Positions 6,632 through 6,698 of a DNA stretch of 6,698 nt are shown here, one piece after another (positions within the stretch are counted from its first letter, which is position 1; every line of letters starts with the position of its first letter). Source of the DNA: Spirochaetales bacterium (GTDB taxonomy: Bacteria > Spirochaetota > Spirochaetia > SZUA-6 > DRHE01); contig JAFGFV010000199.1 of the NCBI GenBank assembly GCA_016930895.1, positions 1 through 6,698 of the forward strand, read 5' to 3'. A model generated the notes under the pieces. That model had not been told where the DNA came from, ran no database searches, and saw nothing but the letters and a program-made list of their open reading frames with translations. A program made the position numbers and the translations under genes.

Positions 6632-6698
6632 GTGGAGAAGGAACTGGTCGAGTACATCGCGAAATCTCTGGTGGATGACCCGAGCGGCGTCGTGGTGA
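6632..6698 (+). CDS. khpA: KH-domain RNA-binding protein KhpA, N-terminal fragment cut by the window edge
   Basis: Only 22 codons are visible, starting at GTG: MEKELVEYIAKSLVDDPSGVVV. This matches the opening of KhpA (YlqC-type) proteins, small single-KH-domain RNA-binders of about 75-80 residues, typically beginning with a (K)ELVEYIAK-ALVD pattern. The KH GxxG loop lies beyond the window. Position directly after rpsP is the standard location of khpA, which supports the call. Known KhpA proteins bind RNA, often with partner KhpB, and affect cell division and growth in Gram-positives; the role here is not shown. Confidence 0.85.
   Translation, partial: MEKELVEYIAKSLVDDPSGVVV

Overview
The window is GC-rich, densely coded DNA with every gene on the + strand. 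In order it holds: the 3' portion of a chromosome-condensation ATPase gene (smc, cut by the left edge), a small single-pass membrane protein, a large lipoprotein with TPR repeats, then ffh (SRP GTPase), rpsP (ribosomal protein S16) and the first 22 codons of khpA (KH-domain RNA-binding protein, cut by the right edge). No tRNA, rRNA, CRISPR array, insertion sequence or phage gene is visible. The longest non-coding stretch is 76 bases, in front of ffh.

The organism is most likely a high-GC spirochaete or close relative (inference). The pointers are an SMC of about 930 residues (after allowing for the missing start) with no recognisable hinge, a lipoprotein joining a GxGW-type beta domain to a C-terminal TPR block, and Ffh wording such as [10 protein letters not shown]. 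The gene order does not fix the phylum, because ffh-rpsP-khpA is widespread in bacteria.

Layout. Bases 1-4926 look like one co-directional unit (smc, membrane protein, lipoprotein), with a 23-base overlap and then a 44-base gap. Bases 4927-5002 hold a good sigma-70-type promoter (TTGACA plus TATATA/TATATT) with an 8-bp inverted repeat over its spacer and -10 region. The predicted transcription start lies only about 0-5 bases from the ffh ATG, and no Shine-Dalgarno is present, so ffh may be translated from a leaderless or nearly leaderless mRNA. Bases 5003-6698 form a second tight unit: ffh and rpsP overlap by 4 bases, and khpA follows after 31 bases. Both rpsP and khpA have strong Shine-Dalgarno sequences but non-ATG starts.

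Functionally the window joins chromosome organisation (SMC), two cell-envelope proteins of unknown role, and translation-linked housekeeping (Ffh targets nascent membrane and secreted proteins, S16 helps assemble the 30S subunit, KhpA binds RNA). The most unusual points are the missing SMC hinge, the promoter and start arrangement of ffh, and the composite lipoprotein. Nothing in the window looks like a defence system or a mobile element.
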